NCBI GenBank assembly: GCA_016647705.1
Contig: CM028327.1
Span: 43,526,017-43,590,016, forward strand
Source: Eucommia ulmoides
Taxonomy: Eukaryota > Streptophyta > Magnoliopsida > Garryales > Eucommiaceae
Direction of reading: 5' to 3'
DNA: 64,000 nt
Shown here: positions 48,960-62,518 of the stretch, piece by piece
How the letters are laid out: every line of letters begins with the position of its first letter
How positions within the stretch are numbered: the first letter of the stretch is position 1
Made by a program: the position numbers and the translations under genes
The notes under the pieces: generated by a model
The model's database searches: none
Seen by the model: only the letters and a program-made list of their open reading frames with translations
What the model was told of the DNA's origin: nothing

Positions 48960-49729
48960 GGGTTAATTGCTTTTTACCCCCTTATACTTTGATATTATTT
49001 TATTTTGTATCCTATATTTTAAAAATTCACACTTTAGTCACTTTTACTTAACGAAATATGATAAAAAAAATAGAGAAATTTTTATTTTTTTATCTAAATT
49101 TTTCTACATCAATCTTCTTTCGCCCTCTAGGAAACTCCGATTTGATAGCATCTAGAGCAGCGAAGTTGTAAGCCCTCATTAGGGCAGACATGACGAAGCT
49201 CAAGCAAAAAATGTAAACATAATATTTATAGTTCGATGGAGGATACACGACAGAAGGAGTGGGTCTCTTTCCAAACTTCACCTTCAACAAGCATATAAAA
49301 TTAACAAAATTATCATTTCTTTTAATTTTTATTTTTTTATTTTGTCTTTATTAAAAAATAGAAAAATAGGCAAAAAATAAAATAAAAGAAAGTCAATTCT
49401 GGAGAGAATAGTCTAGCTTGTTTATTTTATAGTATTAAATTTTGATGTTGTTTGAAAATGGTAATACAATGAATTTATGATTCTGTCTTGGCCAACCTCT
49501 GTTTCTTGCCTCTGAAAGTTCTTGCACAAATTCTTAATATCGGGCGGTGAATTTCGGCGAAGAACCTCTGGCGTGAGAGTAAATATTTGATTGAAAGAAA
49601 AAGTATAAAACCGAACACAAGGGTGTACGCCGACTCACGCGTAATGAATTTAGTGTCAAGCTTTGTGTATCGAATATCACATACCTGAGCTCACGACTAA
49701 ATCGGATATTTATGCACTTCTTCGTTAGG

Positions 49730-49774
<45 letters not shown>

Positions 49775-50231
49775 CAATCACCAAATCACCAAATCCGTTA
49801 CGGCATAATGATTGTTCTGTTGCGTCTTCCACACCAAATGAATATTCTTTGGCGATTTGGTGGTGACTCACCCTTTGCCACTCAGCGTCGTGCTTCATTC
49901 TACCAGCAGGCTTGGTCATCAGGCAAGTCCTGGGCTTTTGGCATTCACTTGCTTATTCAAATGTGTCGCTTTTGTCCTAGGGTTTGAGCCCACTAACAAC
50001 GATAGGCCTGGGCTCAGGAGTTTTGGGTGCAACCCAGGCCTTTTTGCAAGTTACCTGGGCTTTCTCACTCGATGGCCCATGACCAAATCCATTATCAACA
50101 AATTTAAATTAAAAAATAAAGATTAAAATGTGATTTTCTCTCATTAGAAGAGGGTGATTTGCAGGTTTTTAAAGTAGAAGGATTAAAATGTAAAAAGATC
50201 AAATTATAAGGAAGTAAAAGGCAATTAACCC
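48960..50231. mobile_element. Large member of the Mutator-type MITE family with foreign interior (possible Pack-MULE)
   Basis: The left end GGGTTAATTGCTTTTTACCC and the right end GGCAATTAACCC are the same inverted repeats as in the 463-bp MITE at 39997, but the span is 1272 bp. Two interior blocks are not found in the short copies: about 49108-49290, where an open minus-strand stretch reads FGKRPTPSVVYPPSNY, and about 49480-50090, which contains a (GA)n tract (49733-49772) and GC-richer sequence. Between them the MITE sequence resumes. The simplest reading is capture of two host fragments, which I do not recognise. No matching target duplication is visible, so two insertions or rearrangement remain possible. 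Confidence 0.6.
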
Positions 50232-50429
50232 CATCAAAGTCTTAGGGTGAGTGCTTTTCCCCTCTAAATTTTTCCAATTGGAACATATTGTACTTGTCTT
50301 TTCATGTTGAATTTACTTCAAATAAACTATTTACTTTATTGTTGTTCTTTACCTAATTACCAAACTTTTTTGTCTTCAAATTTATATTTATAGGATAAAG
50401 TATTTGAATTTAAATACATTTATACCGAA

Positions 50430-50712
50430 AGGTGTTAGTCCGATCGATAAGGGGAGATGTCTCTTTATTTGTCAAATATGTGTATGCTCTTGGAGAACAC
50501 TGTAGTAATTAAATCTTGAATATATGAGTTCGATGTAGAAGAATGCGTCTTCAAGAGGAATACTACATTAATTAAATCTTGAATTTAACCTTGAATACAT
50601 CAGGCCGATGTAGGTAAATGCGTCCTTAAGAACATCCGGAAAAGTAATTAGTCGAGATGCGCATACATTGACTAGACACTCCTTGGCGTAAAACAAATAA
50701 ATAAATAAAAAA
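50430..50712 (+). mobile_element. SINE-like element, with internal duplication
   Basis: Box-A-like TTAGTCCGATCGATAAGGGG at the left, a 3' end GTCGAGATGCGCATACATTG and an A-rich tail. Part of the interior (ATTAAATCTTGAAT, CGATGTAG..AATGCGTC) occurs twice. Shorter 3' ends of the same type lie at 53400-53510 (SAHH intron 2) and 58935-59085. Confidence 0.45.
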
Positions 50713-51358
50713 TAAACTTGTAAAATTATGTTTATTTATTTACTTTTTTTTGGAGATTTTAGAAATGGAAAGTTTGTGTTGTGTATATTTAGCCCACAAA
50801 TTGGGGACAAATTATAGTAATGCTTTGACTTATTTTTCTACCAAAATATGTTCATATCAAATTTTATATTTTGAGATTGAATTATCTATTCGGTTGACTA
50901 TTCATAATTTTAACAGATCTTTCTACAAATACTTGACGAATAATTTTTACGCTAATAAACACGCTGAATTTCAGACTGGATAAGAATAGTGCGATTCCAC
51001 GTTTTGTATTTGCTAAGAAGTTTTACTCGTGAACAAATATTAATTATAGTAGTAAATATAAACTTTATATTTAGTTAAAATGTAATCTATTTGATATTAA
51101 TTGATAAATTAAATTTTATCATAATAAAAAATAAATTGTTTTAAAAATTATTCTATTAATTTTTCCATTATTGAGAGGTTGTAAGGGTAAAATGGTAATT
51201 GTACACAACCCACCAACCGACCCGACCTATTATCACCATCCATTTCCCCGTGAAAATCTGTTTAAATAGCAGTCGATTCCCCTACCGTTTCCTTGCCCAA
51301 TCCTCACTCTCTGTCTAACCCTAGAGAGAGAATTTCAGATCTCGGAAATTCGGAAAAA
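50713..51358. promoter_or_regulatory. SAHH upstream region
   Basis: AT-rich DNA. The stretch TTTAAATAGC (about 51261-51270) is a plausible TATA box roughly 95 bp before the ATG and is followed by a C/T-rich leader (CCCTACCGTTTCCTTGCCC, CTCACTCTCTGTC). The exact transcription start is not defined. Confidence 0.4.
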
Positions 51359-53905
<2,547 letters not shown>

Positions 53906-53984
53906 AGAGAGAGTGAAAGATTCGGAAGGAAATACTCAAATATGGATCATTTTGTTGTTTTTTGACATTTTTTTTTTGGAAGAT

Positions 53985-55080
53985 GTGGTTTTTGTTGTTG
54001 TTTTGGTCAAATGTTCGGAAAAAATGACCATGAAAAATGAGATTTGTATTTGAATAATGTTGATTTTGAGCATGATGGTGGGAGGATGTGTTTAATATCA
54101 TTGTAGCTCTAGGTTTGTCTTAATTGCGTTCCCTTACTACTAAGAAAATTGAAATGAAATGCAATCTTTGTTGTTGTTTCTTTCACCTTCTGTTGAACTT
54201 GCCAAAACTTGGTTTATTTGAAAATTGTTGTTGGGATAAATGACTTTAGATGATGGATTTTTGTGCTTTTCAAATTATGATTTTAAAAAATGGATGATGC
54301 TATTGTTTTTTGTTTTTGTTCTCTTATTTCTGTTTCTGTTGCGCTCATTTAGAAGTAATTCTTGAATTCTTTAAAAATTTGAGAAACCCACTACTGCTCA
54401 AAGCAAGAGAACCATGAAAACACCATCAGAAAACACATAATTTTCTTCCAGCGAAGACAAGGGATGGCCATAGCAAAGTTGCGGATTCTTCATCTTTTTA
54501 TTCTTTCATTCCTTCAGATTTACTTAAACGAAATCACCTTTGGGTTCGATGATGGTGGTATGCTCGGTGGTTGTGGAGTAGAAGATGAAGAAGAGGAAAT
54601 GACGTAAGATAAAAGAGAAAATGAAAAGAAAAAAGAAAAACCAATTGAGAAGATGAGGAGGAAAAATAGAGAAAGGGTAATTTGGTCATTCACTTATTTG
54701 AATTATTTTATTATTTTTATGGTCTCAATTAGTAAGAGCAAAATGGACAATTCATTAAAAAAAAACTCTAGAAGGATGGCCATGGTAGTTTTGAAAATTA
54801 GGGGGTGTATGTGGAATATCATTATAGTTAAGGGGGTGTAAGGTGAAAGAAACAACAACAAAGATTGCATTTCATTTCAATTTTCTTAGTAATAAGGGAA
54901 CGCAATTAAGACAAACCTAGAGCTACAATGATATTAAACACATCCTCCCACCATCATGCTCAAAATCCACATTATTCAAATACAAATCTCATTTTTCATG
55001 GTCATTTTTTCCGAACATTTGACCAAAACAACAACAAAAACCACTACTGCTCAAAGCAAGAGAACCCTGAAAACACCATC
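53985..55080. repeat. 205-bp inverted duplication of the SAHH 3' UTR plus 40-bp direct copy
   Basis: 53985-54189, starting 80 bp after the SAHH stop codon, is repeated in reverse complement at 54840-55044. The arms are equal in length, differ at only 2 of 205 positions and have no gaps; the spacer is 650 bp. The right arm ends in CCAC, and from that CCAC (55041) the sequence continues for 40 bp as a direct copy of spacer sequence at 54388-54427 (CCACTACTGCTCAAAGCAAG...), with one mismatch. The shared CCAC is microhomology at the joint. If transcription of SAHH ran through to 55.05 kb, the RNA could form a 205-bp hairpin. Confidence 0.95.
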
Positions 55081-55899
55081 TTTCCCATACCTAAAATACC
55101 CCTTAAGCAATTGAATCCCGAATCCCTTCATTAACGGTCTAGGTTTCGTAATTTTTTGAATTCATCTTTCAATTTGCCTTTTATTCTTCATCAAGTCAAA
55201 AAATTTGCATTCAAATTTTCTATATATATATTTTATGTAATTAATCAAGCCAAACAATTGTATTTCTCTCTTTATTTTGACAAAGGGTGGCGATTTTGAC
55301 AAAAATATAATTTTTAGACACTATGAAAAATTCGTCAGATAGAAAATTAACAGATTTGTCACATAACATAATAAAACTTTTTAGACATTACATAATAAAA
55401 TTCTCGGATTATTCTTGTATGTTATAATATTGCTATCACAATGAATATTTATTTCGAAACATAGGTCGTTGTTTGTGTGTGTGAAAAATTAAAATATGTT
55501 TCCAAAATTATATTTCCTTTCTTAATGCTAATTAGTCTATTGTGTTTGATGTGAATTTTTAAATTAATAGAAAATTGAAATTCACATCAACAATTTTGAA
55601 GAGCTAGACAAGAAGATACAATGAAAGAGACAATAGGTATGAACTTCATCCATTATGGAAAGGATAATTAGCTACAAGGATTGATTTCACCTTTCGTCCA
55701 ACAATATACATAGCTAGAATGCCTTCATCTAGACAACCGAATCTAAGCTTGCGTTTGGGTGAGATATTTGAAGATGAAATTTGATTTCGACAACAGATTT
55801 TTTATTTTTTATTTTAAAATATCAAAATATCTTCTTCACATATTTCAATGAAACCCCACCTGAGAGGTGTATGATTCTCCAAAACTCGTCTCTACATTC

Positions 55900-58800
55900 A
55901 ACACACCAAAATTTTGGGATTTTCCCCCTCCTAAAGTGTGGGTGATTATGTGAACTCTGAGATTTGTCAAATTGCATATTTAAACCATCAATTTCACATA
56001 TGTTTCAACCTAAAAATTGAAAATATTATTAATCATTTTGGATTGAAAAATGGACTGTGCCCAATACGTGACCTTCTAATCCAAATATTTTTGTCATTTT
56101 ATTAGTCCCCTAAACCTAAGATGTTTTCCTCGAATCTTTCCATAACAACGATTCGTCTGAAAAATAAAAGAGAAAAGCCAAAACTGTTGTCAGGAAAAAC
56201 TTCTCAGATTTAGTGGTGTTGATTTTAAGATTTTGATTAACAGTTAAATGTTGATGTTTTTGGTAGAACTAATATATTTTTTGAGTGTTTCAATTTAAAA
56301 AGTTTCAGACTACATCATGAAGTAATTGTAAAGGATGCAAAGACAATGCAGAAAAGATAACATCATAAAGAAATTGTGAATGATGCGGAGACGGATGCTA
56401 AGAAATTGAAGATTCCGAAGAATCTAGATAAAAACAACTTTAATTTATTTTTACTCTTAATGTATCTTGATTAGGATCACACATGACATGAAAATGATTT
56501 TATGTTTATGTGTGTTTTGATAGGATCATAATTAGTGAAATTATTTGCTCCTATGTGTAATTAAAAAAGAAATAAAGATAATTGATTAAAATTGATTTTA
56601 AAATTTTAGTGGAACTAACCGAGAAAAGAAATTAGTTAAAGGGGTGAAAATGTCAAAGAAAATAATTAAGGAAAAGAGTTCCAACATGGGCAGTCGACAA
56701 ATAAGTTGACTTGTGCTTAAAAGAAGAAGTCTCTGAATCTCCCGGTTAACAGTTAGGTCGACCTATGCTTAAAAGATAAACTCTCTGTATTACTAGGTCG
56801 ACAGATAAGTCGACTTATAAAAGTTTTTGAATCGATAAGTCGACAAGTAAGTCGACTTATGACGATGGAATTTTGTCTTGGGCTACACTCTGAATTGGGA
56901 GATTGACCGATAGATGTGTGTCTGTCGACTGATGGCCAGTTTCGAATTTTGAGAATTTTGATTTAAATACTAGCCGTTAACTAGCCGTTATTTGTTTACT
57001 TGATTAAGAGATTTTAGGGATATAGATATTTTAAAGATATGGTATTTCTATTTGAATATCCCTATTGATATGGTATATATATATTTTAAGTATTTCTCAA
57101 ATTGGTACATTTAATTCTTTTTATCCTATTGATTTGAATTTGAGAAATATTTAAGGGACTAATTTAAATGTTTTGAAATCCATAATTAAGTCAAATATAC
57201 CTAAAATAAAAGGAATTAATATATGGGGTCTATAGGTGCTTTTTAGATACTTATCTTGTGGAAACTAGCCGTTGTAGGGCTTGTTTCAAGTGGCTATAAA
57301 TAGACCTAATGATTTCACATGTTAAAAAAATAATATCAAGAACTATTTAGTTCATAAACTTTTATAAGAATTATCATTCTGATATTATTTTGAGAGATCA
57401 AATTGTGAGATCAATTGTTGAAGAGTTTTTGAGTTAAAACGTTGATTGTGTAAGCGTCACCGATTTTAACTGTCTAGCGTTTCAATCTATAATTCTTTGG
57501 TGTTATTCTGGTGAGATCTTTCCAAGCTATTAATCTTTATTGCATATCTATTTTTCTATATTTGCTTGATTGATAAGATCTTGATAAAATCGTTTTCTAA
57601 ACTTTAAATTGCATAAAAGTATTTTAAAACGATTTTTGGTAAAAATCTGATTATATACTTATTTGTGTGCTATCTGTATCTATTATAATCAAATTTTTAT
57701 ATTTTCTTGGTGAAAGTGTTCCAAGCATATTATTAATTGAGTTTATTGCTGTCATTGCTTGCTTGGTTAATTGATTGTATGAGAAATCGTTTTTTAACTT
57801 TAAAAGCATAAAAAATCTTTTAAAACGATTTGTGTGATAATTTGATTACGTGCTCAATTTTGTACTACCCGCATTATTTTTATAATCAAATTTTTGTTTC
57901 CTCACATTAATTTTATCACTAGTAAATATCGGGACATTAATTGAGTTTAAATTGATTTGAGGTGGTAGAAGTTCTGATTGAGAATAACTTATCAATTTAT
58001 TGTAATTGATGAGTTGAGTGTCGAATTATATACTATTGGGGGTGTTTAATCTAGGGTAACCGGTTTCAATCTCTTCCGGTAAAGAGATTGAGATTTTGAT
58101 ATTTGCCTAAGGTATAAAAAGATTAGGTGTTAATTCTTCATTGATTGAATTTGTGAGTGAATTATAACGGTTCAATCCTTACCGGGTAAAAGAATATTTG
58201 GAGTGTTTGTGAGGTTTTGATTCTTTAGCCTAAGGTACAAAAAGAATTAGGTTATTCTTAAGCCTGTAAAAAGTAGAGGTTATTCCTAAGCCTGAGAAAA
58301 AGAATTTGTAAAAGTTGACTCTGAGGCTGCGAAAAGAATCATTGTGTAAATGTTTGATTCCTACCTGTTTAAAGGAATCTTAGTGATTAGTGGGTGCGAA
58401 TCTCCGTGGGACTCGAATGACTAGATTAACCAAAATTAACTTGGTGAATCAGGATAAATTTCTGGTGTGTTTTTTTTTTTTTACATTGTTTATTTTTGGT
58501 TGTTTGGTATGCATCTAGTTAATAATATATTTCCGTTGCTATATAGAGATAATAATTAATTTATGATTAAAACTAATTGTTTGATATTTGAAGTATTTTC
58601 TTAGATAATTTTTTAATACTACCCAATACACCTTCTCTCTTGGGTAGCTCACTGGGCCAATAATTGGACTGCAGATATGACGAAAATATCCCCATTAGAA
58701 GGTCGCGTGTTGAAAACAACCAATTTTTCGTCATAAATCATTAACAAAGTTTTCGATTTTGTGAGATCAAAACAAATGTGAATCTTGAGGGATCAAATGT

Positions 58801-58900
58801 GCAAATTGACAAATTTCCGGTTCGACATAGTCACCCACCGTATTCCCTATACCTTAGGGACCAAAAATGTATCTTTCTCCCAAATTTTGATCAAAATTAA
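55900..58900. mobile_element. Long-TIR element enclosing a Copia-type LTR
   Basis: Sequence at about 55900-56110 (GTGGGTGATTATGTGAACTC..., TGACCTTCTAATCCAAATAT) recurs as a diverged inverse copy at about 58690-58870 (ATATCCCCATTAGAAGGTCG..., CATAGTCACCCACC). These look like the long inverted ends of a Mutator-like element. Between them is the LTR-like segment described separately. Target duplications could not be resolved, so the outer limits are approximate. Confidence 0.45.
56249..58663 (+). mobile_element. Probable SIRE-type Copia LTR (solo or remnant)
   Basis: Starts TGTTGATGTTTTTGGTAGAAC, has a CTATAAATAG promoter-like box at 57294-57303, repeated GTCGAC words at 56690-56930, and ends near CACTGGGCCAATA after the CACC...TCTTGGGTAGCTC pattern that I associate with SIRE/Maximus-lineage LTRs. 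It carries no internal coding part. It appears old and broken; the number of breaks cannot be judged without a relative to compare. Confidence 0.45.
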
Positions 58901-59242
58901 GCTAAAAACACCATTCATATAGGAAATAGACATTAAACCCTCGAGAAAACTCCAAGAATTAAATCTTAAATTTGATCTTAATTGCACTAGCCCGATTTGA
59001 GAGAGTTGCTTTAAGATTAACAATAGAGATAGTTGAGATGCGCATAAATTGACTTAGACATACGTTACCGTAAAACCCATAATATATATCCTAATGGACA
59101 TGTTCTACTTCAATTACAAAGGTTGGAAAAAAATGGAGAGAAAAAAATCACCCCCTACCCCCCCCCCACCAAAAAAAAATAAAAATAAAACAAACAAAAA
59201 AAATACTAAATTTTTTTACCAAATTTTGTTGCCAACCGACCA

Positions 59243-59605
59243 TCAAACCATGGTGTCACTAGAATCTCTAGTACATCTAGTGATTACCTCACATCCCCTG
59301 TGATAAGAGTTGGCTGGTTGACCAGCACCCCCAGCCTTGCAGTTGTAATATGAGGCCCCTGGTTGGCCACACGGAACCATCCCTCTCCTCAGTGTACCAT
59401 AGCTTATATACCTCTTCTCCTCCACGAACAAAACCCTCCTCCTATCATCCACCTCCATTTTTGCACCACAAGAAGCCATGGCTGCTGCTTCTTCAATCAC
59501 TGAGTTTTTCACTGATTTTGGCTCCAAAATTGAGAACCCAGTGCTGATTATGACATGGGTTTGCAAGATAATCAGTATCAATAAATGGGTTTGAAGAATT
59601 TTCAT
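59243..59605 (-). CDS. RALF-family secreted peptide precursor
   Basis: Single-exon precursor of 120 aa for a rapid alkalinization factor, an apoplastic peptide hormone perceived by FERONIA-type receptor kinases. An N-terminal hydrophobic signal peptide (MKILQTHLLILIILQ...) is followed by a variable pro-region. A basic processing site lies in DDRRRVL, and the mature domain has the YISYGTL receptor-binding motif and four cysteines (MVPC, YYNC, HRGC, TRC). The start at 59605 is chosen because it begins directly at the signal peptide; the open frame continues upstream to 59770, but that part is hydrophilic and Pro/His/Lys-rich with no family resemblance. The position between SAHH and HSFA5 matches a RALF-like gene (RALFL31, as I recall it) in the Arabidopsis block, but I assign no paralogue symbol from sequence alone. 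Confidence 0.9.
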   Translation of the reverse strand: MKILQTHLLILIILQTHVIISTGFSILEPKSVKNSVIEEAAAMASCGAKMEVDDRRRVLFVEEKRYISYGTLRRGMVPCGQPGASYYNCKAGGAGQPANSYHRGCEVITRCTRDSSDTMV

Positions 59606-59894
59606 GTTTGGTGCCTTCTCTTCTCTCATTTGTGTGTGTTTTTGTGGGTGTTTTTTTTCCACCATTTGTGGGTTTTTTTCTGTGTGGAAATTTGGGTTGT
59701 TTTGGTGGGTGGAAGGTTCATTAATGGGTGGGTAGGTGTGTGGGGTAGGAGGGGTGGGGGTGGGGTTCACAGGGTCACTATTACACCAACTACCACTGAC
59801 TAATGGTGGTCTTCCGCATTAACATGGAATATTTATGCCTTGACTAATGGGGATAATTGTAATATTGTAGTACCATAAATTCTCTCACTTTTTA

Positions 59895-61147
59895 GGGATA
59901 AAATCTTTTTTTGTCTCTGACAAATGTCTCGAGTGTTCAATTAGTCTCTAATTTTTATAATTCGACAATTTAATTCTTGACATTTTAAAATCGTTCTAAA
60001 TTAACCCCTGAGACAGATTCCGTTAAATCAATCTAATGGTCAACATTTCATTAAAGGTATTTTAGTCTTTTTATTCAATGGGTTAATTTGAAAAATTATT
60101 TAATTGGGAGTCATTTAATTTTTTATCTTAAGTTTATTGTGTATTTTTTCTTTTAAGTCATCATCTTCTTCCCCATCCCATCTCTGGCGAGCCCAACCCC
60201 CACCCCCTGCTCCATCTTCGGCAACCCCTGCTCCATCTCCTCCATGGAAACTACTGCTACTCCCACCCACCGAGGAAAAACACCACCAAAACGAACATCA
60301 ACACCACCAAACCGAACATCAACAGCTGAAAAAATCACCGAAACAAACAACAACACCATCGAAAACCACCACCAAAACGAAAACCACCGCCGAACACCAC
60401 CACCGAGGAAATCGATTTCGTTTTCGTTATCGGACCTGTTGTTCGATTTGATTTCGATTTCAGAAACGAAATCGAAATCGAAACCTAGTTTTTGAAATCA
60501 ATATTTAGATTTCGAAATCGGAATAGAACGGCAGCGATGGTGAGTGGTCTGGGCCTGTGGCGGTTAGGGCTTGGGGCAACCAGCCGCTGCAAGTCCTCTC
60601 TCTCTCTTCTTCATTTTCTCTCCATCACGGTGGGGTTGTTCGGCGGTGGAGGAGATGGGTTTGCAGATGGTGTTTGGTTCGGCGATGGTGGAGACGGTGG
60701 TGGAGGTGGTCTTTGGTTTGACGATGGTGGTTTGGTGGAGTGGTGGTGGTGGTGGTGGTGTGGTGTGGTGTGGTGGAGTGGTGGTGTGGTGTGAGTGGTG
60801 GTGTCGGTGGTACAGAGTAACGGAGGAGGAGAGACCTGATCCAAAAAAAAAAAAAATAGGAAAAGTTGTGGAAAAAAACATTTTCACCCTTTAGTTTAAC
60901 AACATATGCAATAGACCCTATTGAATTAATAAGATTGAAATAACGCATTTACCCTTGGCCAAATAATCACGTGCTTATCACGTGACTGTTTCTATCCAAT
61001 TTTCTCAAATTTTACTAACAAAAACCCGACCCAAGGGCCAATTTAGAACGATTTTGAAATGTCAAAGGCCAAATTGTCGGGTTGCAAAAGTTAGGGACCA
61101 ATTGGACACCCAAGGCATTTGTCAGAGACCAAAAAAATCTTTATCCG
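59895..61147. mobile_element. Mutator-like element with roughly 110-bp inverted repeats and 9-bp target duplication
   Basis: The left end (GATAAAATCTTTTTTTGTCT...) and right end (...GACCAAAAAAATCTTTATCC) are inverted repeats for over 100 bp. CACTTTTTA lies directly on both sides (59886-59894 and 61148-61156), an exact 9-bp duplication. The GC-rich interior is CCACC/AACC-rich in its left half (60250-60420) and GGTGG-rich in its right half (60620-60800), so it can fold back on itself. Open frames of 80-107 codons exist there on both strands, but they are low-complexity and I do not regard them as genes. No transposase is present. Confidence 0.82.
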
Positions 61148-61157
61148 CACTTTTTAT

Positions 61158-61568
61158 TAGGGGCGGTCATGGGCAGGGGCAGGCTTAGACTAAGGTATTA
61201 CATAAAACTGTTAGGCCTGAGTCCAGCCCAGCCCTATAGTCGGGCTTTAATTCCATGCCCAAGCGCAACTCTATAAAAAAAACTTAAACCCAAAACCCGA
61301 CCCTACACAAAAAACCTAAGCCCTAAAAATAAGCCCAAAACCCTATGGTTGAGTGTGTGTGTGTATAATTTTTTTTTAATTATTCTTTGGGCCGGGTCGG
61401 GCCGATCTAAAATATTTTGGCTTTGCCCAAACCCGGCTCTAAAATTGATCGGGTCCTAACACCTAGGACCAAACCTTGCTCATGGACTCAAAGTCAAAGC
61501 TTAAGTCCTAAAAAAATAGGGTCGGACTGTTCGGGTTGAGCGGGTCCCTGGGCCCATGACCACCCCTG
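61158..61568. mobile_element. hAT-like MITE beside the Mutator-like element
   Basis: Inverted termini AGGGGCGGTCATGGGC (left) and GCCCATGACCACCCCT (right) around a 411-bp GC-richer segment with repeated GGCCGGGTCGGG/CCCGACCC words. Flanks CTTTTTAT (61150-61157) and CTTTTAAT (61569-61576) match at 7 of 8 positions. The left flank overlaps the target duplication of the Mutator-like element, so the two insertions share one target. Confidence 0.7.
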
Positions 61569-61737
61569 CTTTTAATACCATAGCAAAGAAGGATAATAGT
61601 GTGTGTTTGTGTGCGTGATTCTCAATTTGGGTATTGCTAACAAATTTTTGGGAACAAATTAAAATTGTTCCCAAATTTGTATGCTTGTTCTAAGTTTTAG
61701 GGGAGCAGGAATAGAGTTATATGCACCAAAATACTAC

Positions 61738-62167
61738 GGGTCTGTTTGGTTACTCTTTCTGTTCCCACTTCCCAGATTCCTGTTCTCACTCCCAAAATTT
61801 TGGAATTAATGTACAAAAATGCGTTTGATAAACAAATTTTTTAGGGTAATTTGGGACTATTTTTTGAATTTCTTAAGAATCAGAAAAACAAAAAAAATGT
61901 TGAATCCTATTCACTCCCACAAAACTATTCCCATCACCATCTTGCCAGCCACTAGACATTTAAAGAAAGAAAAAAAAACAAATATTACAACCAAAAGTGA
62001 TTCTTGTTTTTATTTTCATAAATTAAAAGAAATAATTTTAGGACAATGGTCGTTACCAAATATGTTTTTATTCCCGGAATACTCCATCCAGAACGAAAAC
62101 AAAATTTTTATCCCAGCTTATTGGAAGTAGAAACGAAAAACAGAAACACTAACCAAAGGCCACCTAA
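61738..62167. mobile_element. MITE of the GTTTGGTTACTGTTTCCG family
   Basis: Begins GGGTCTGTTTGGTTACTC and ends AACACTAACCAAAGGCCACC; internal sequence closely follows the copies at 10740 and 38211. It lies in the intergenic DNA between the RALF gene and HSFA5. Confidence 0.55.
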
Positions 62168-62464
62168 ACGAACGGGGTCTAAAGTAGTATAATTGTTTAT
62201 GAGCATTACAACATAAATAAGAACATTGTGGTAATCCTTGAAAAGAACAATGGAACATCAATATCTTCTATATCAATACACACGATTTTTTTAAAATGAA
62301 AACAAAGAAATTAAAAGAATATTATATATATATATAGGCCTGCTTGCCCTCCACACCAGAATAAACAGTGTTTTCCAAAAAAAACTGCTAGCCGAGGAAG
62401 GCTACCTAGGGATTAAGAGAAACAGGGTTAAAGAGAGAGTAAAAAAGGGAGCTTTCGTGTATAA

Positions 62465-62518
62465 TCCTGCGGTCGGCTGTTAACTGACTGACAGTAGGTT
62501 TGAATCCTACCTGGGGAG
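62465..62518 (+). pseudogene. trnN-GUU: Organelle-type trnN-GUU remnant lacking the D arm
   Basis: TCCTGCGGTCGGCTGTTAAC and what follows match plastid-type tRNA-Asn: the anticodon stem-loop GTCGG-CTGTTAA-CTGAC with anticodon GTT, a T arm GTAGG-TTTGAAT-CCTAC and the 3' acceptor strand CTGGGGAG. After the 5' TCCT, 18 bases of the usual tRNA, which make up the D arm, are absent. Flanking DNA (about 62340-62640) is also unlike its surroundings, with GC-richer complexity and GATTCATTCCGAATTCG after the tRNA, so a plastid- or mitochondrion-derived insertion into the nucleus is likely. Not functional as it stands. Confidence 0.7.

Noticed and set aside
59606-59770. 55-codon N-terminal extension of the RALF frame
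   Set aside because: Hydrophilic and repetitive, ahead of an obvious signal peptide that starts at 59605.
60137-60948. Several open frames of 77-107 codons on both strands
   Set aside because: Low-complexity Thr/Pro/His and Gly/Val/Trp strings caused by CCACC/GGTGG repeats inside a Mutator-like element.
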